64,000 nucleotides of DNA from assembly GCA_014695325.1 (NCBI GenBank), contig JACJNZ010000029.1, positions 372,001 through 436,000 of the forward strand, given 5' to 3'. The DNA is from Cyanobacteria bacterium FACHB-502. GTDB taxonomy: Bacteria; Cyanobacteriota; Cyanobacteriia; Elainellales; Elainellaceae. This document shows, piece after piece, positions 54,437 through 63,136 of the stretch. The notes beneath the pieces are model-generated. The model did no database searches. It saw only the letters and a list, made by a program, of their open reading frames with translations, and was not told the origin of the DNA. How positions within the stretch are numbered: the stretch's first letter is position 1; every line of letters begins with the position of its first letter. The position numbers were made by a program, and so were the translations under genes.

Positions 54437-54931
54437 ATGTTAGAGCAATTCGCTGCACGGTTAAGTGATCTGTTAGAGCCGATCGCGGCATTCTTTCGTG
54501 GGTTGAATCTTCCAGAGCCGATCGTTCATTGGGGACATCCGGCAATGATGGGCATTGTGGTGCTAGTGATGGGAAGCTATGTGGCTTATGCAGGCTGGCG
54601 TGGACGGCTGGCAACCGATCCAGAAGTTGCTGCAAAAAACTGGATGGATCACAAGAAACTGGCTCCGCTGATGTTTTTGTTTATCGCGCTGGGCTACACG
54701 GGCGGCGTGCTGTCGCTGGTGATGCAAAAGCAGCCTATTCTCAGCAGCACCCACTTCTGGACGGGATCGATCGCCCTGCTGCTGCTGACGCTGAATGGTC
54801 TGTTCATTGCGCTCAGCTTTGGGAAAGCTAAATCTGTTCTAAGAACAGTTCACGCTTATGTGGGCAGTGCTGCTTTTGTGTTGCTGTTGCTGCACGGAGT
54901 GTTTGGCTTGAAGCTGGGGCTTTCGATTTAG
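54437..54931 (+). CDS. DUF4079 membrane protein
   Basis: A 164-residue protein with four hydrophobic helices (about 35-55, 75-97, 108-128, 140-160). The family pattern is seen: EPIVHWGHPAMMGIVVLVMG, GWRGRL, NWMDHKKLAPLMFLFIALGY, SSTHFWTGSIALLLLTLNG and HAYVGSAAFVLLLLHGVFGL. Histidines at the ends of the helices (HWGHP, DHK, STHFW, HAYVG, LLHG) suggest heme ligation like that in cytochrome b561-type folds, an inference. ATG at 54437 follows GGAGG. Cyanobacteria-specific to my knowledge; role unestablished. Confidence 0.9.
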   Translation: MLEQFAARLSDLLEPIAAFFRGLNLPEPIVHWGHPAMMGIVVLVMGSYVAYAGWRGRLATDPEVAAKNWMDHKKLAPLMFLFIALGYTGGVLSLVMQKQPILSSTHFWTGSIALLLLTLNGLFIALSFGKAKSVLRTVHAYVGSAAFVLLLLHGVFGLKLGLSI

Positions 54932-55029
54932 CGATCGATTGCTGCTCAGATTATTGTTCAGGTCATCAATCTCGATCGCAGAAACAGCTTTACAGAACAG
55001 TTTTACAGAGCTGACTGCGATCTTTATTT

Positions 55030-57447
55030 ATGACTCAAATCAGCGGTGCGATCATCGGTCTGGCCTATCTGCTGGGCTTACTAGCCACAGGGATTCCGGG
55101 AACCGTTCGCGGGATCCCCATCGGTTCTATTCTGTTGCTGTTTGCGGGAGTTGGCGCAGGGTTTATTGTTCCGCGCTGGAACCGATCGGCTCCCAAGCTA
55201 AAAATTTGGCTAATTGCGGCTCTGGTCGGGTTTACGGCAGGACTATATTTTGGCTGGCGAATGCCGGAGGCGACGGATACCGATATTAGCCGCTATGCCT
55301 CGTCGGCGTCTTCGGTAACGGTTACGGGTGAAATTATTAGTACCCCACGTTTGACGCGCAGCGAGAAGGTTCAGTTTGAGCTTGAGGTTTCTGACCTGCT
55401 CCCAGTTTCCCAGATGCAGACGGCAGATGAACACAGCAAAAGGGAACACAGCAAAAGGAACAGTTTGGGTAAGGGAAATTCGGGTAACGGAAATTCGGGT
55501 AACCGCACTTCGCAACCCGTTCCCATAGGGTCTATCACCCTTGATAATCGCCCTGTCACAGGCAGAATTTATGTCACCGTTCCCAACGATCGCCAAACGC
55601 CCTTTTATCCCGATCGCATCTATCCCGGTCAAACGATCGCCGTCACCGGTTCGCTGTATCTCCCTCGAACTGCGGGAAATCCAGGTGGGTTCAACTTTCG
55701 GCAGTATTTGCGGCGAAACGGCATCTTTACAGGGCTTCGAGGCGAAACAGTCAGAATTACCGAAAGTTCCTCACCGCCATTTTTTTGGTCGATTCGGCGG
55801 CGGATTGTCTCGGCTCAAGCGGCAGGGGCAGGAAGTCGAACCGGTGCTCTGCTAAGTGCGATCGTGGTTGGGCGGCGCGGGGTCGATGTGCCGTTTGGCA
55901 TTCAAGATGCTTTTTCCCGGGTCGGATTAGCGCATGTTTTAGCGGCTTCGGGATTTCAAGTGACGCTGCTGGTTGGGGTGATTTTGTCGCTGGCAAAGCG
56001 ATCGCAGCCTTGGACTCGATTTGGAATCGGACTCGCTGCCCTGATTTTCTATGTCGGTCTGACCGGGGCAGAGGCTCCCGCAGTTCGAGCAGGGGTCATG
56101 GGGGTCGTGGTGCTGCTGGCAATGACGATCGACCGCCGGGTGAAAATTTTGCCCGTCCTCCTGTTTGCGGCAACAGGGATGCTGCTATTCGATCCTTTAG
56201 CCATCTGGGATCTGGGCTTCCAGATGAGCTTTCTGGCAACCCTGGGGCTGATCGTAACCGTTCCCGTGCTGGACAAGTGGCTAGATTGGTTGCCGCCGCG
56301 CCTGACAAGCTGGATCACTGTTCCCACGGCGGCCTATTTGTGGCTACTGCCGCTTCAGCTAGGCGCGTTTGGGATCGTTTCGCCCTATAGTATTCCGATT
56401 AATGTGATTGCCAGCCCGATCGTGGCTCTGGTCAGTATCGGCGGCATGATCAGCGCAGGAGCGGGATTGATTTTGCCAGTTGTCGGAAGCGGGATGGCGT
56501 GGCTACTGTCTTTTCCAACGGAGTGGCTGATCTGGCTTGCAGAGAAGGGGGCTCAGCTTCCGGGAAGCGCGTATGCGGCGGGTTCAATCAATGCACTGCA
56601 AATTTTGCTTCTTTACGCTCTGGTTCTGCTGGTGTGGTGGAGTTCTCCTTGGCGGCAAAACTGGTGGCTGGCGGGAGTTTTGGCAATTTTGCTGGTGGCG
56701 GTTCCGGCTACGTATGCCTCAACCCAGCTGCGGCTGACCGTACTCCAGGCAAACGCTCCAGTGCTGCTGGTGCAAAATCAGGGGCAAACCGGACTGGTGA
56801 ATCTTGGTCGGCAAAAAGATGTGCAATATACAGTTTTGCCACTGCTTCAGCGCCAGGGAATTAATCATCTCGATTGGGCGATCGATCTCAACCTGAATCA
56901 AGACTCGATCGCTGCCTGGAACGACTTGCTAAACCAGATGCCGATTTCTATGTTTTTCAGTCGCACTGCCGGGGCAGAATCAACCGCAGACTATCAGGAT
57001 CTCAATCGCGCCATTCGATTGCAGCAGGGACAGGCAATTGCCCTAGCCGTCGGTCAACCAATCGATCTTGGCTCCGTTCAGCTTAAGCTGCTGAGTTTTC
57101 GTCCGATCGCCCTTCAGATGCAGGTGCAGGATAAAACCTGGCTACTGCTGCAAGACCTGATGCCCCGCAGTGAGAAACTTTCTGCGCTGATTCCTGCCCT
57201 ACCGCAGGCGCACGTTTTATGGTGGTCGGGTGACTGGACAGACTCTCGTTTGTTGAAACAGGTGCAGCCCCAAACGGCGATCGTTTCCGGCGATGCCCCA
57301 CGGCTCCAAGACCAACTCAACGCCCAACAAATCACGACTTACGTGACCGAGCAAGACGGAGCCGTGCAGTGGATTAGCGATGCCAAGCGATTTCCCTTCT
57401 GGAGCGATCGAGGATTTCGCCGATTTGCAGGGGATGCAGTACAATAA
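55030..57447 (+). CDS. comEC: ComEC/Rec2 family DNA uptake channel protein
   Basis: An 805-residue membrane protein of the ComEC/Rec2 family, the inner-membrane channel for single-stranded DNA in natural transformation. Residues about 1-70: membrane helices; 90-230: OB-like DUF4131-type domain; about 270-540: competence domain with GLAHVLAASGFQVTLLVGVI, APAVRAGVMGVVVLLAM and PLAIWDLGFQMSFLATLGL; about 560-805: a beta-lactamase-like remnant without the HxHxDH metal motif that I can see. The DUF4131 region carries two 15-bp tandem duplications (EHSKREHSKR; NSGNGNSGN). Only 30 bp separate its stop from the tRNA-Ser gene. The missing metal motif suggests the nuclease part is inactive or very divergent. 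Confidence 0.9.
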   Translation: MTQISGAIIGLAYLLGLLATGIPGTVRGIPIGSILLLFAGVGAGFIVPRWNRSAPKLKIWLIAALVGFTAGLYFGWRMPEATDTDISRYASSASSVTVTGEIISTPRLTRSEKVQFELEVSDLLPVSQMQTADEHSKREHSKRNSLGKGNSGNGNSGNRTSQPVPIGSITLDNRPVTGRIYVTVPNDRQTPFYPDRIYPGQTIAVTGSLYLPRTAGNPGGFNFRQYLRRNGIFTGLRGETVRITESSSPPFFWSIRRRIVSAQAAGAGSRTGALLSAIVVGRRGVDVPFGIQDAFSRVGLAHVLAASGFQVTLLVGVILSLAKRSQPWTRFGIGLAALIFYVGLTGAEAPAVRAGVMGVVVLLAMTIDRRVKILPVLLFAATGMLLFDPLAIWDLGFQMSFLATLGLIVTVPVLDKWLDWLPPRLTSWITVPTAAYLWLLPLQLGAFGIVSPYSIPINVIASPIVALVSIGGMISAGAGLILPVVGSGMAWLLSFPTEWLIWLAEKGAQLPGSAYAAGSINALQILLLYALVLLVWWSSPWRQNWWLAGVLAILLVAVPATYASTQLRLTVLQANAPVLLVQNQGQTGLVNLGRQKDVQYTVLPLLQRQGINHLDWAIDLNLNQDSIAAWNDLLNQMPISMFFSRTAGAESTADYQDLNRAIRLQQGQAIALAVGQPIDLGSVQLKLLSFRPIALQMQVQDKTWLLLQDLMPRSEKLSALIPALPQAHVLWWSGDWTDSRLLKQVQPQTAIVSGDAPRLQDQLNAQQITTYVTEQDGAVQWISDAKRFPFWSDRGFRRFAGDAVQ

Positions 57448-57461
57448 TTTGAGCAACCTCA

Positions 57462-57546
57462 GGAGAGGTGGCAGAGCGGTTGAATGCGCTTGACTCGAAA
57501 TCAAGTTTGGGGCAACTCAACGGGGGTTCGAATCCCCCCCTCTCCG
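57462..57546 (+). tRNA. tRNA-Ser (anticodon CGA)
   Basis: The class II fold is complete: acceptor GGAGAGG pairs with CCTCTCC, discriminator G (57546), D-arm GCAGAGCGGTTGAATGC, anticodon arm CTTGA-CTCGAAA-TCAAG giving anticodon CGA (reads UCG), long variable arm TTTGGGGCAACTCAA, T-arm CGGGGGTTCGAATCCCCCC. The CCA end is not encoded. Length 85 nt. Confidence 0.95.
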
Positions 57547-57990
57547 TCCAAGTATAAATTCAAAGAATCCGGCTATGAAGCGGAAGTTTTAGAGGCATTG
57601 CAACCGCTGCATTTAGAGACGTTTGTGATTACGTCTTTTCGGCTTGAGGTGATCGATCGGGTTAAACAGCTCAGTCCCCAAATCACCATCGGTTTTTTGA
57701 TAGATGCGAAGACGATCGATTTATTGCCCGATGCAAATTCGCTAAACGAAAAACTGAACGCGATCGCAGTTGATTTCCTGGCTCCAAATTGGCAGATTCT
57801 CGATCATCCGATCGTAGCTCAGCTCTCGCCGCAAATCTTTTGGGTGTGGACGGTGAATGAGGCGATCGTCATGCAGCAGCTTATTGCAGAAGCACGCTCT
57901 CGCGATCGACAAATTGCTGCCATCATTACCGATGAACCAGAAATGGGATTCGCAATGGCATCGAGTAGAAATGCAGCTAACCCTGATTAG
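57547..57990 (+). pseudogene. C-terminal fragment of a glycerophosphodiester phosphodiesterase
   Basis: Directly behind the tRNA, the frame reads YEAEVLEALQPLHLETFVIT, SFRLEVIDRVKQLSPQITIG, FLIDAKT, FLAPNWQIL, IFWVWTVNEAIVMQQLIAEA and IAAIITDEPEMG. This is the second half of the GDPD TIM barrel, including the W-T-V-N strand and the final IIT-DEP segment. The first half with the His/Glu catalytic metal site is absent, and the open frame only exists by reading into the tRNA. So it is a truncated gene fused to the 3' side of a tRNA, as left by integration or deletion. Its end overlaps the topA stop by 14 bp in convergent orientation. Confidence 0.8.
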
Positions 57991-60286
57991 AGGGACTTGA
58001 ATTCTTTACAGTTTTCCTGGTGCGTGTTGAACTCCCTTTTCGCCTTGACCCTTTCTGCTGCCTTTGCGGACTGTTTTTTACAGGAGTCTTTGATGCAGGA
58101 TCGGGGCCGCCATTCAGTTCACCATTCAGTTCACCGTTGAGGTCGCCAAACTTGGGACTCCAGAAACTTCCCTTTGCTGTGTAGAAATACACTGCATCTT
58201 TGTGCTTGCTGTCTTGCCTTTGAGTGCGATCGGAACATCGCAGCATGATTTTTTGCTGTCCGTCTTTTTGGTAGGTGTGTTCTTCCAGCGGCTGACGACA
58301 AACCGGACAGGGATAGGAAGTAAGTTTGTCGCTTGAGGATTGGGCTGAATTGGATGCAGATTGCCTTCTGGGCAATTCCCACTGCTGCGTTCGATCGCTC
58401 CAGAACAAAACGCTATCGCCGCATTGCTGGCACTTCAGGAAAAACCCCTTTGTCAGTTTACGACTCGGAATTCTTGCCATCTCGTGCTGACACTGAGGAC
58501 AGGGAACATCGGTTAACTCGATAGGCTTACTGGGCATGGACTCAGCAATGTAGCTCAACATCTGCTTTTGTGCCTGGTCGATCGCAGGGGTAAAGTAGCC
58601 CTGATTCCAGTTCAGTAGCCATTCTTCCCAGCCGACTTCGCCTTGAGCAATGCGATCGAGTGCCTGCTCCATTTCTGCGGTAAACACCGGATCAACGAGT
58701 TTGGTGAGCAGCTTTTCCAGAGCGGCATCGAGTTCCAGTCCGAGTTCCGTAGGCTGGAGTTTACCCTTCTCGACATAAACATAGTTGCGCTGTTTCAGCG
58801 TTTTGATCGTGGGGGCATAGGTAGAAGGTCGTCCAATGCCTTTGCGCTCCATCAGCTGTACGAGTTTCGGCTCAGAATAGCGGGGGGGCGGCTGCGTTTG
58901 CTTTTGGTCTGCCTGCGATCGCTCCAGGGTGAGTGCCTGTCCTTCAGTAAGCAGCGGCAGTTGAGCGTCTGCCTGAAGGTTTTGCCAGTAGCGGGTATAC
59001 CCTGCAAACTCCACCACCTGTCCTCTGGCTTCCCAATAGAGCGGTCCCGACTGGGTGATCACCCGAGTTTTGCGTAAGCGGGCAGGATTGCACTGAGACG
59101 CAACCGATCGCTTCCAGACCATCACATACAGATCAAACTCATCGGTTGATAATTCGGTTCTAAGCTGTGCCGAAGGACGACTAATATCTGTCGGGCGAAT
59201 TGCCTCGTGTGCTTCTTGTGCCCCTTTGCGGCTGCGGTGCTGCGTCACTCGTTTGGGAACGTTGTCTGGGTCGCGGCCTTCGAGCCATTGCCGCACTGCC
59301 TGACAAAACTCAGGACTGAGGCTGACGCTGTCGGTTCGCATATAGGTAATCAGCCCCTTCTCGTAAAGGGATTGGGCAACCTGCATGGTTTTATCTGGGC
59401 TGAATCGCAGCTTTGCCCCGGCTGCCTGCTGCAGTGTGGAAGTGGTAAAGGGCGGCGGCGGAGACTGATAAGCAATTTTGCCCTCAACCGAAACGACCTG
59501 ATGCGGATGCGCTTGAGCAACGGCAACCAATCGATCGGCTTCCGCCTGAGAGAGGACTTGATCTGAATCGATCGCCGCTTTGGGTTCTCCGGTATCGTCA
59601 GTGGAATTGGCGGCTTCGGCTTCAGTTTGACCTGTCTGAGCCGAGGCATTGAGCCTGACCCGATAAAATGCCCGGAAGCCCTCGGCATACTCCACCCAGA
59701 CTGACCAGTAATCGTGGGGCTGAAACACCCGAATTTCTCGCTCGCGCTGGCAAAGCAGATGCAGGGTTGCGCTCTGAACTCGCCCCATTGATTTCGCGCC
59801 AATGTTGAGCTTCCAGACCACATACTTGCTGCCCCGATAGCCCACCAGCTTATCCAGACAGTCCCGCGCCCGCCCTGCCGCAATCAAATTGGTATCGAGC
59901 GGACGGGGATGTGCGATCGCCTGCCGCACTGCCTGGGGAGTAATTTCGTGGTAAACCACCCGCTGAGGATTTTTGAGGCGCAACTCCTGTGCCAGATGCC
60001 AGCTAATCACCTCGCCTTCTCGGTCTTCGTCACAGCCTAAAAAAACGCGATCGGCTTGCTTGACGGCTTGACGCAAATCAGAAAGCACTTTTTTGGCTTT
60101 CGCATCACGGGGAACATAGCGACACTGCACCGTTTTGTCGGTAAACTCAAAGCCGAGCGCGTCTTCACCTTCGTCTGCCAGTTCTCGCACATGCCCCATA
60201 CTGGCTTTGACAAGCCAGCCATCACCAAGAATCTGCTTCAGTTTGGCAATTTTTCCCGGAGATTCAATCAAGAGAAGATTGGGCAT
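57977..60286 (-). CDS. topA: DNA topoisomerase I
   Basis: The type IA topoisomerase that relaxes negative supercoils, 769 residues. Start ATG 60286 (MPNLLLIESPGKIAKLKQIL); a TTG 21 bp upstream is the only longer option. Toprim motifs: LIESPGK, LGCDEDREGEVISWH; catalytic tyrosine Y315 in GLITYMRTDS; the RKGAQEAHEAIRPTD stretch; GIGRPSTYAPTIKTLKQRNY. The C-terminus has zinc-ribbon-like repeats (PCPQCQHEMAR...KCQQCGD; YPCPVCRQPL...MLRCSD), then a basic, Ser-rich tail with a 12-bp tandem duplication (GELNGELNG). Gene stands alone. Complete and typical for a cyanobacterium. Confidence 0.97.
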   Translation of the reverse strand: MPNLLLIESPGKIAKLKQILGDGWLVKASMGHVRELADEGEDALGFEFTDKTVQCRYVPRDAKAKKVLSDLRQAVKQADRVFLGCDEDREGEVISWHLAQELRLKNPQRVVYHEITPQAVRQAIAHPRPLDTNLIAAGRARDCLDKLVGYRGSKYVVWKLNIGAKSMGRVQSATLHLLCQREREIRVFQPHDYWSVWVEYAEGFRAFYRVRLNASAQTGQTEAEAANSTDDTGEPKAAIDSDQVLSQAEADRLVAVAQAHPHQVVSVEGKIAYQSPPPPFTTSTLQQAAGAKLRFSPDKTMQVAQSLYEKGLITYMRTDSVSLSPEFCQAVRQWLEGRDPDNVPKRVTQHRSRKGAQEAHEAIRPTDISRPSAQLRTELSTDEFDLYVMVWKRSVASQCNPARLRKTRVITQSGPLYWEARGQVVEFAGYTRYWQNLQADAQLPLLTEGQALTLERSQADQKQTQPPPRYSEPKLVQLMERKGIGRPSTYAPTIKTLKQRNYVYVEKGKLQPTELGLELDAALEKLLTKLVDPVFTAEMEQALDRIAQGEVGWEEWLLNWNQGYFTPAIDQAQKQMLSYIAESMPSKPIELTDVPCPQCQHEMARIPSRKLTKGFFLKCQQCGDSVLFWSDRTQQWELPRRQSASNSAQSSSDKLTSYPCPVCRQPLEEHTYQKDGQQKIMLRCSDRTQRQDSKHKDAVYFYTAKGSFWSPKFGDLNGELNGELNGGPDPASKTPVKNSPQRQQKGSRRKGSSTRTRKTVKNSSPSNQG

Positions 60287-60400
60287 AGCTAGAACGTCCA
60301 CCGACAATAGCTGGCAGTATTTTTGTACTAATTATACCGCTTCAGCTTAAATCTGGGATAGTCCTTGAAACGCCGCCAGAAGGCAACCCCTGTTTAACAA

Positions 60401-60441
60401 GCTTTAATAGCCTTTAATAGGCTTTGATAGGCGTTTAATGG
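60401..60441. repeat. Four 10-bp tandem units
   Basis: GCTTTAATAG, CCTTTAATAG, GCTTTGATAG and GCGTTTAATG follow one another in the 160-bp gap between topA and the glycosylase gene. Confidence 0.85.
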
Positions 60442-60446
60442 CAAGT

Positions 60447-61127
60447 TTACTCAGGAAGCACCTGAGCAAAATCCAGACTGCGCCAGAGATACCAGGAGGC
60501 GATCGTGCAGTAAGGCTGCCAGGACTGCCCCAATTCTCGGACGGCTTTCTGCGTTGGCAGGTCGGTTAGATGGTAAGCGCGTCGAACGGCTGCCCGAATG
60601 CCCAAATCATCTACAGGCAGCACATTCCAGCGATGCAGCCGAAAGATCAGCAGCATTTGCACCGTCCAGCGTCCAATTCCTTTAACAGGGGTGAGCGTTT
60701 GAATAATCGCTTCATCCTCCATTGCGTCCAGTTCAGTCAGGGTCGGTAGCCCGTCCTGTATTTTTTGTGCCAGGTCTTTGAGGTAAGCAATTTTGGGGCG
60801 AGAGATTCCCACTTCGCGCAGCACTTCGTCGGGCGTATCAAGCACCTGCTCTGGCGAAAGCGACTCAGGATAAAGCGCAACAAACCGTTTATGAATTGCG
60901 GCAGCGGCTTTAGTCGAAATCTGCTGCGACAAAATTGATTTGCTCAGCACCGAAAACAAATCGCCCGTGTGCTGTTCACGATCGAGCCTGCATTCCCCCA
61001 CGCGATCGATTAAATCTGCCAAAACTGGATCAGCTTGTTTGAGCGCAGTCAGGGCGATCGGATAGGTTGGGGAGGCAAAGACAGAAGACATGGGTGAATC
61101 GATCCATGAGGACAATAGTTCTATCAT
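60447..61127 (-). CDS. AlkA-like DNA-3-methyladenine glycosylase (HhH-GPD)
   Basis: A 226-residue base-excision glycosylase of the helix-hairpin-helix GPD superfamily that removes alkylated bases. Seen: SKSILSQQISTKAAAAIHKR, the hairpin LTPVKGIGRWTVQMLLIF and the catalytic Asp in VLPVDDLGIRAAVRRAY. No iron-sulfur Cys loop, as expected for the AlkA group. ATG 61127 is used; ATG 61091 (MSSVFASPTYPIA) is also plausible and neither has a ribosome site. Lies between topA and the polyamine transporter genes, all on the minus strand. Confidence 0.9.
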   Translation of the reverse strand: MIELLSSWIDSPMSSVFASPTYPIALTALKQADPVLADLIDRVGECRLDREQHTGDLFSVLSKSILSQQISTKAAAAIHKRFVALYPESLSPEQVLDTPDEVLREVGISRPKIAYLKDLAQKIQDGLPTLTELDAMEDEAIIQTLTPVKGIGRWTVQMLLIFRLHRWNVLPVDDLGIRAAVRRAYHLTDLPTQKAVRELGQSWQPYCTIASWYLWRSLDFAQVLPE

Positions 61128-61159
61128 GGCGCGATCGATCGGGCTTCTGCGGCTCAGCG

Positions 61160-61969
61160 TTATTCTCGCTGCTTTCTTAAGAAAAACTGATAAGCCGTCA
61201 GCGCACTGGCAATCACCGCAAACGAAAACGCTGTGGTTAGCGTTCCCAAGGCATAGAGCGCAGGCGAAGTCACGTTCGTGGTCATCCCGAAGATTTCCAG
61301 CGGCAGCGTGTTGTACTGTCCTGAAACCAGCGACGTGCGGGTGAATTCATCGTAGGACAGCGTGAATGCCAGCAAGCCCACCCCGATTAGCGTTGGGGCG
61401 ATCAGCGGCAGCACCACTTCGCGAAACGTTCTAAAATTACCCGCACCCAGATCTCGCGCCGCTTCTTCGTAGGACGGATTAAAACGGTTAAACACGCCGA
61501 TCATAATCAGGAACGCAAACGGCACTGTCCAGGTGAGCTGTGCGCCCAGACCCGAAGAAAACCAGTCGGTTTGCAGCCCCAATACCTGAAACGCGATCCC
61601 AATGCCCAGCGACACCAGCACACTCGGCACGACTAGACTGGAAATCGTCAGATAAAACAGCACCGTTGACCCGGTAAAGCGACGACGAAATGCCAGTCCT
61701 GCCATCACACTGACGCCGATCGACACCAGCAGCACGATCAGACTGAGCAAAAACGATCGCCCAAACGCATCGGTAAAGTTGCCGACTCGCTGTTCCTGAA
61801 ACACCTGCCCCAGCCAGTAAAAGCTAAAGCCTTTCATGGGAAACGTCAGTCCGCCATCCGGTCCCTGAAGCGACAGGATAAAAATGGCGAACATCGGTCC
61901 GTAAAGGAACAGCACAAACAGGACAAAAAAAGCAGCCAGCAGATAAAACGAAAGCGATCGACGTTTCAT
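61160..61969 (-). CDS. potC: ABC transporter permease (PotC-like, spermidine/putrescine type)
   Basis: A 269-residue permease with six membrane helices and the EAA loop SYEEAARDLGAGNFRTFREV near residues 160-180, contacting the ATPase. With the upstream potB-like gene (27 bp) and the potD-like binding protein it forms a polyamine-type importer, transcribed leftward from beyond 64000. No ATPase gene (potA) is in the window. Substrate class inferred from the binding protein's and permeases' family; other small cations are possible. Confidence 0.88.
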   Translation of the reverse strand: MKRRSLSFYLLAAFFVLFVLFLYGPMFAIFILSLQGPDGGLTFPMKGFSFYWLGQVFQEQRVGNFTDAFGRSFLLSLIVLLVSIGVSVMAGLAFRRRFTGSTVLFYLTISSLVVPSVLVSLGIGIAFQVLGLQTDWFSSGLGAQLTWTVPFAFLIMIGVFNRFNPSYEEAARDLGAGNFRTFREVVLPLIAPTLIGVGLLAFTLSYDEFTRTSLVSGQYNTLPLEIFGMTTNVTSPALYALGTLTTAFSFAVIASALTAYQFFLRKQRE

Positions 61970-61996
61970 GATTTCCTACCTATCTCTTACCAGTTC

Positions 61997-62854
61997 CTAC
62001 AGTTCCTTGCGAATATCCACCACGCGCAAAATGCCCGCTACCAGAATCAGCGTCACAATCAGCAAAATCACCGCATTCGCCGCCGCCAAGGGATACTGCA
62101 AACTGCCAATCTGGGTCTGAATCAGCTTGCCCACCGAAGCCGCCTGCCCGCCGCCCATCAGCTGCACCGTAACAAACTCGCCCATCACCAGCGTCACTAC
62201 AAAAATCGAGCCGATCGCAATTCCCGGAGCCGCTAGCGGCAAAACCACTTCCTTTAACACCTGCGTTCCTGACGCACCCATATCCAGCGCAGCCGCGATT
62301 AGATTGCGATCAATCCGCATCAGGCTGTTAAAGATTGGCGCAATCATAAAAAACGTATAGAGATGCACCATCGCCAGCACGATCGCAAAATCGGAATAAA
62401 GCAGAAACTCAAGCGGTGCATTCACGATTCCCAAATTGATCAAAAATTGATTCACCAGCCCTTCTTTTCCTAGCAGCGGAATCCAGGAAATCATCCGAAT
62501 AATATTCGATGTCCAAAATGGAATGGTGCAGATCAAAAACAACACAATTTGCCACGTCTGACTTTCAATATAGAACGCCAAAAAATATGCCACTGGAAAG
62601 GCGATCGCCAAACAAAAAAACCAGACCAGCAAAACATATTTGAACGTATTCAGGTACGTCGCAAACGAAACCTTAGACGTAAAAATTGATAAATAATTCT
62701 CAAACGAAAACGCCGGAGTCATCGAATAGCCGTTGAACTGCCAAAAGCTAACGATGAAAATCAAGGCGATCGGAAACACCAGAAACAGCAAAAACACCAG
62801 CGTTTGGGGTGTAACAAGGAAGTAAGGAGAGAGGGATTTCCAGAGTTTGGACAT
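61997..62854 (-). CDS. potB: ABC transporter permease (PotB-like, spermidine/putrescine type)
   Basis: A 285-residue permease, six membrane helices, EAA loop AAALDMGASGTQVLKEVVLP at about 188-207 followed by LAAPGIAIG. N-terminus PYFLVTPQTLVFLLFLVFPI is typical of PotB. It precedes the potC-like gene by 27 bp and follows the potD-like gene after about 280 bp of low-complexity sequence, so a separate promoter or a processed transcript is possible. ATG 62854. Confidence 0.88.
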   Translation of the reverse strand: MSKLWKSLSPYFLVTPQTLVFLLFLVFPIALIFIVSFWQFNGYSMTPAFSFENYLSIFTSKVSFATYLNTFKYVLLVWFFCLAIAFPVAYFLAFYIESQTWQIVLFLICTIPFWTSNIIRMISWIPLLGKEGLVNQFLINLGIVNAPLEFLLYSDFAIVLAMVHLYTFFMIAPIFNSLMRIDRNLIAAALDMGASGTQVLKEVVLPLAAPGIAIGSIFVVTLVMGEFVTVQLMGGGQAASVGKLIQTQIGSLQYPLAAANAVILLIVTLILVAGILRVVDIRKEL

Positions 62855-63136
62855 GGGAGGGTGAATGAGTGGAAGGGTGCAATGAGTGGGAGGATGGGGA
62901 GATGCGTGAGGGGATAGGTGAGGAAATGAGGAGGAAATGGGCAGAAGAGCGAATGGGATGATTGACGATCGTCCTGTCTAGAATTGCAATCCTTAAGGAG
63001 CGTGAGTGCCTCGCGCAGGTCTGATGCCAGGCGCTTCCCTAGCGGCGATCGCTTCAATCACCGATATGCCTGCGCTCCTATTCATCCACTTATCCACTCA
63101 TCTGCTCATCCACTTATCCACCCATCCACCCACTAA
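62855..63136. other. Low-complexity intergenic region, about 280 bp
   Basis: Two tracts: a purine-rich one (about 62855-62950: GTGAATGAGTGG, AATGAGTGGGAGGATGGGG, GAGGAAATGAGGAGG) and a pyrimidine-rich run of ATCCACTT/CATCCAC units at about 63080-63135. Between them is ordinary sequence with the palindrome-like GCGCAGG...CCAGGCGC near 63013-63034. No gene. The same kind of tract occurs at several other gene ends in the window. Confidence 0.6.

Noticed and set aside
57484-57546. Protein start inside the tRNA-Ser gene
   Set aside because: The first 21 codons are the tRNA itself; the tRNA fold is complete, so the frame is only open by chance.
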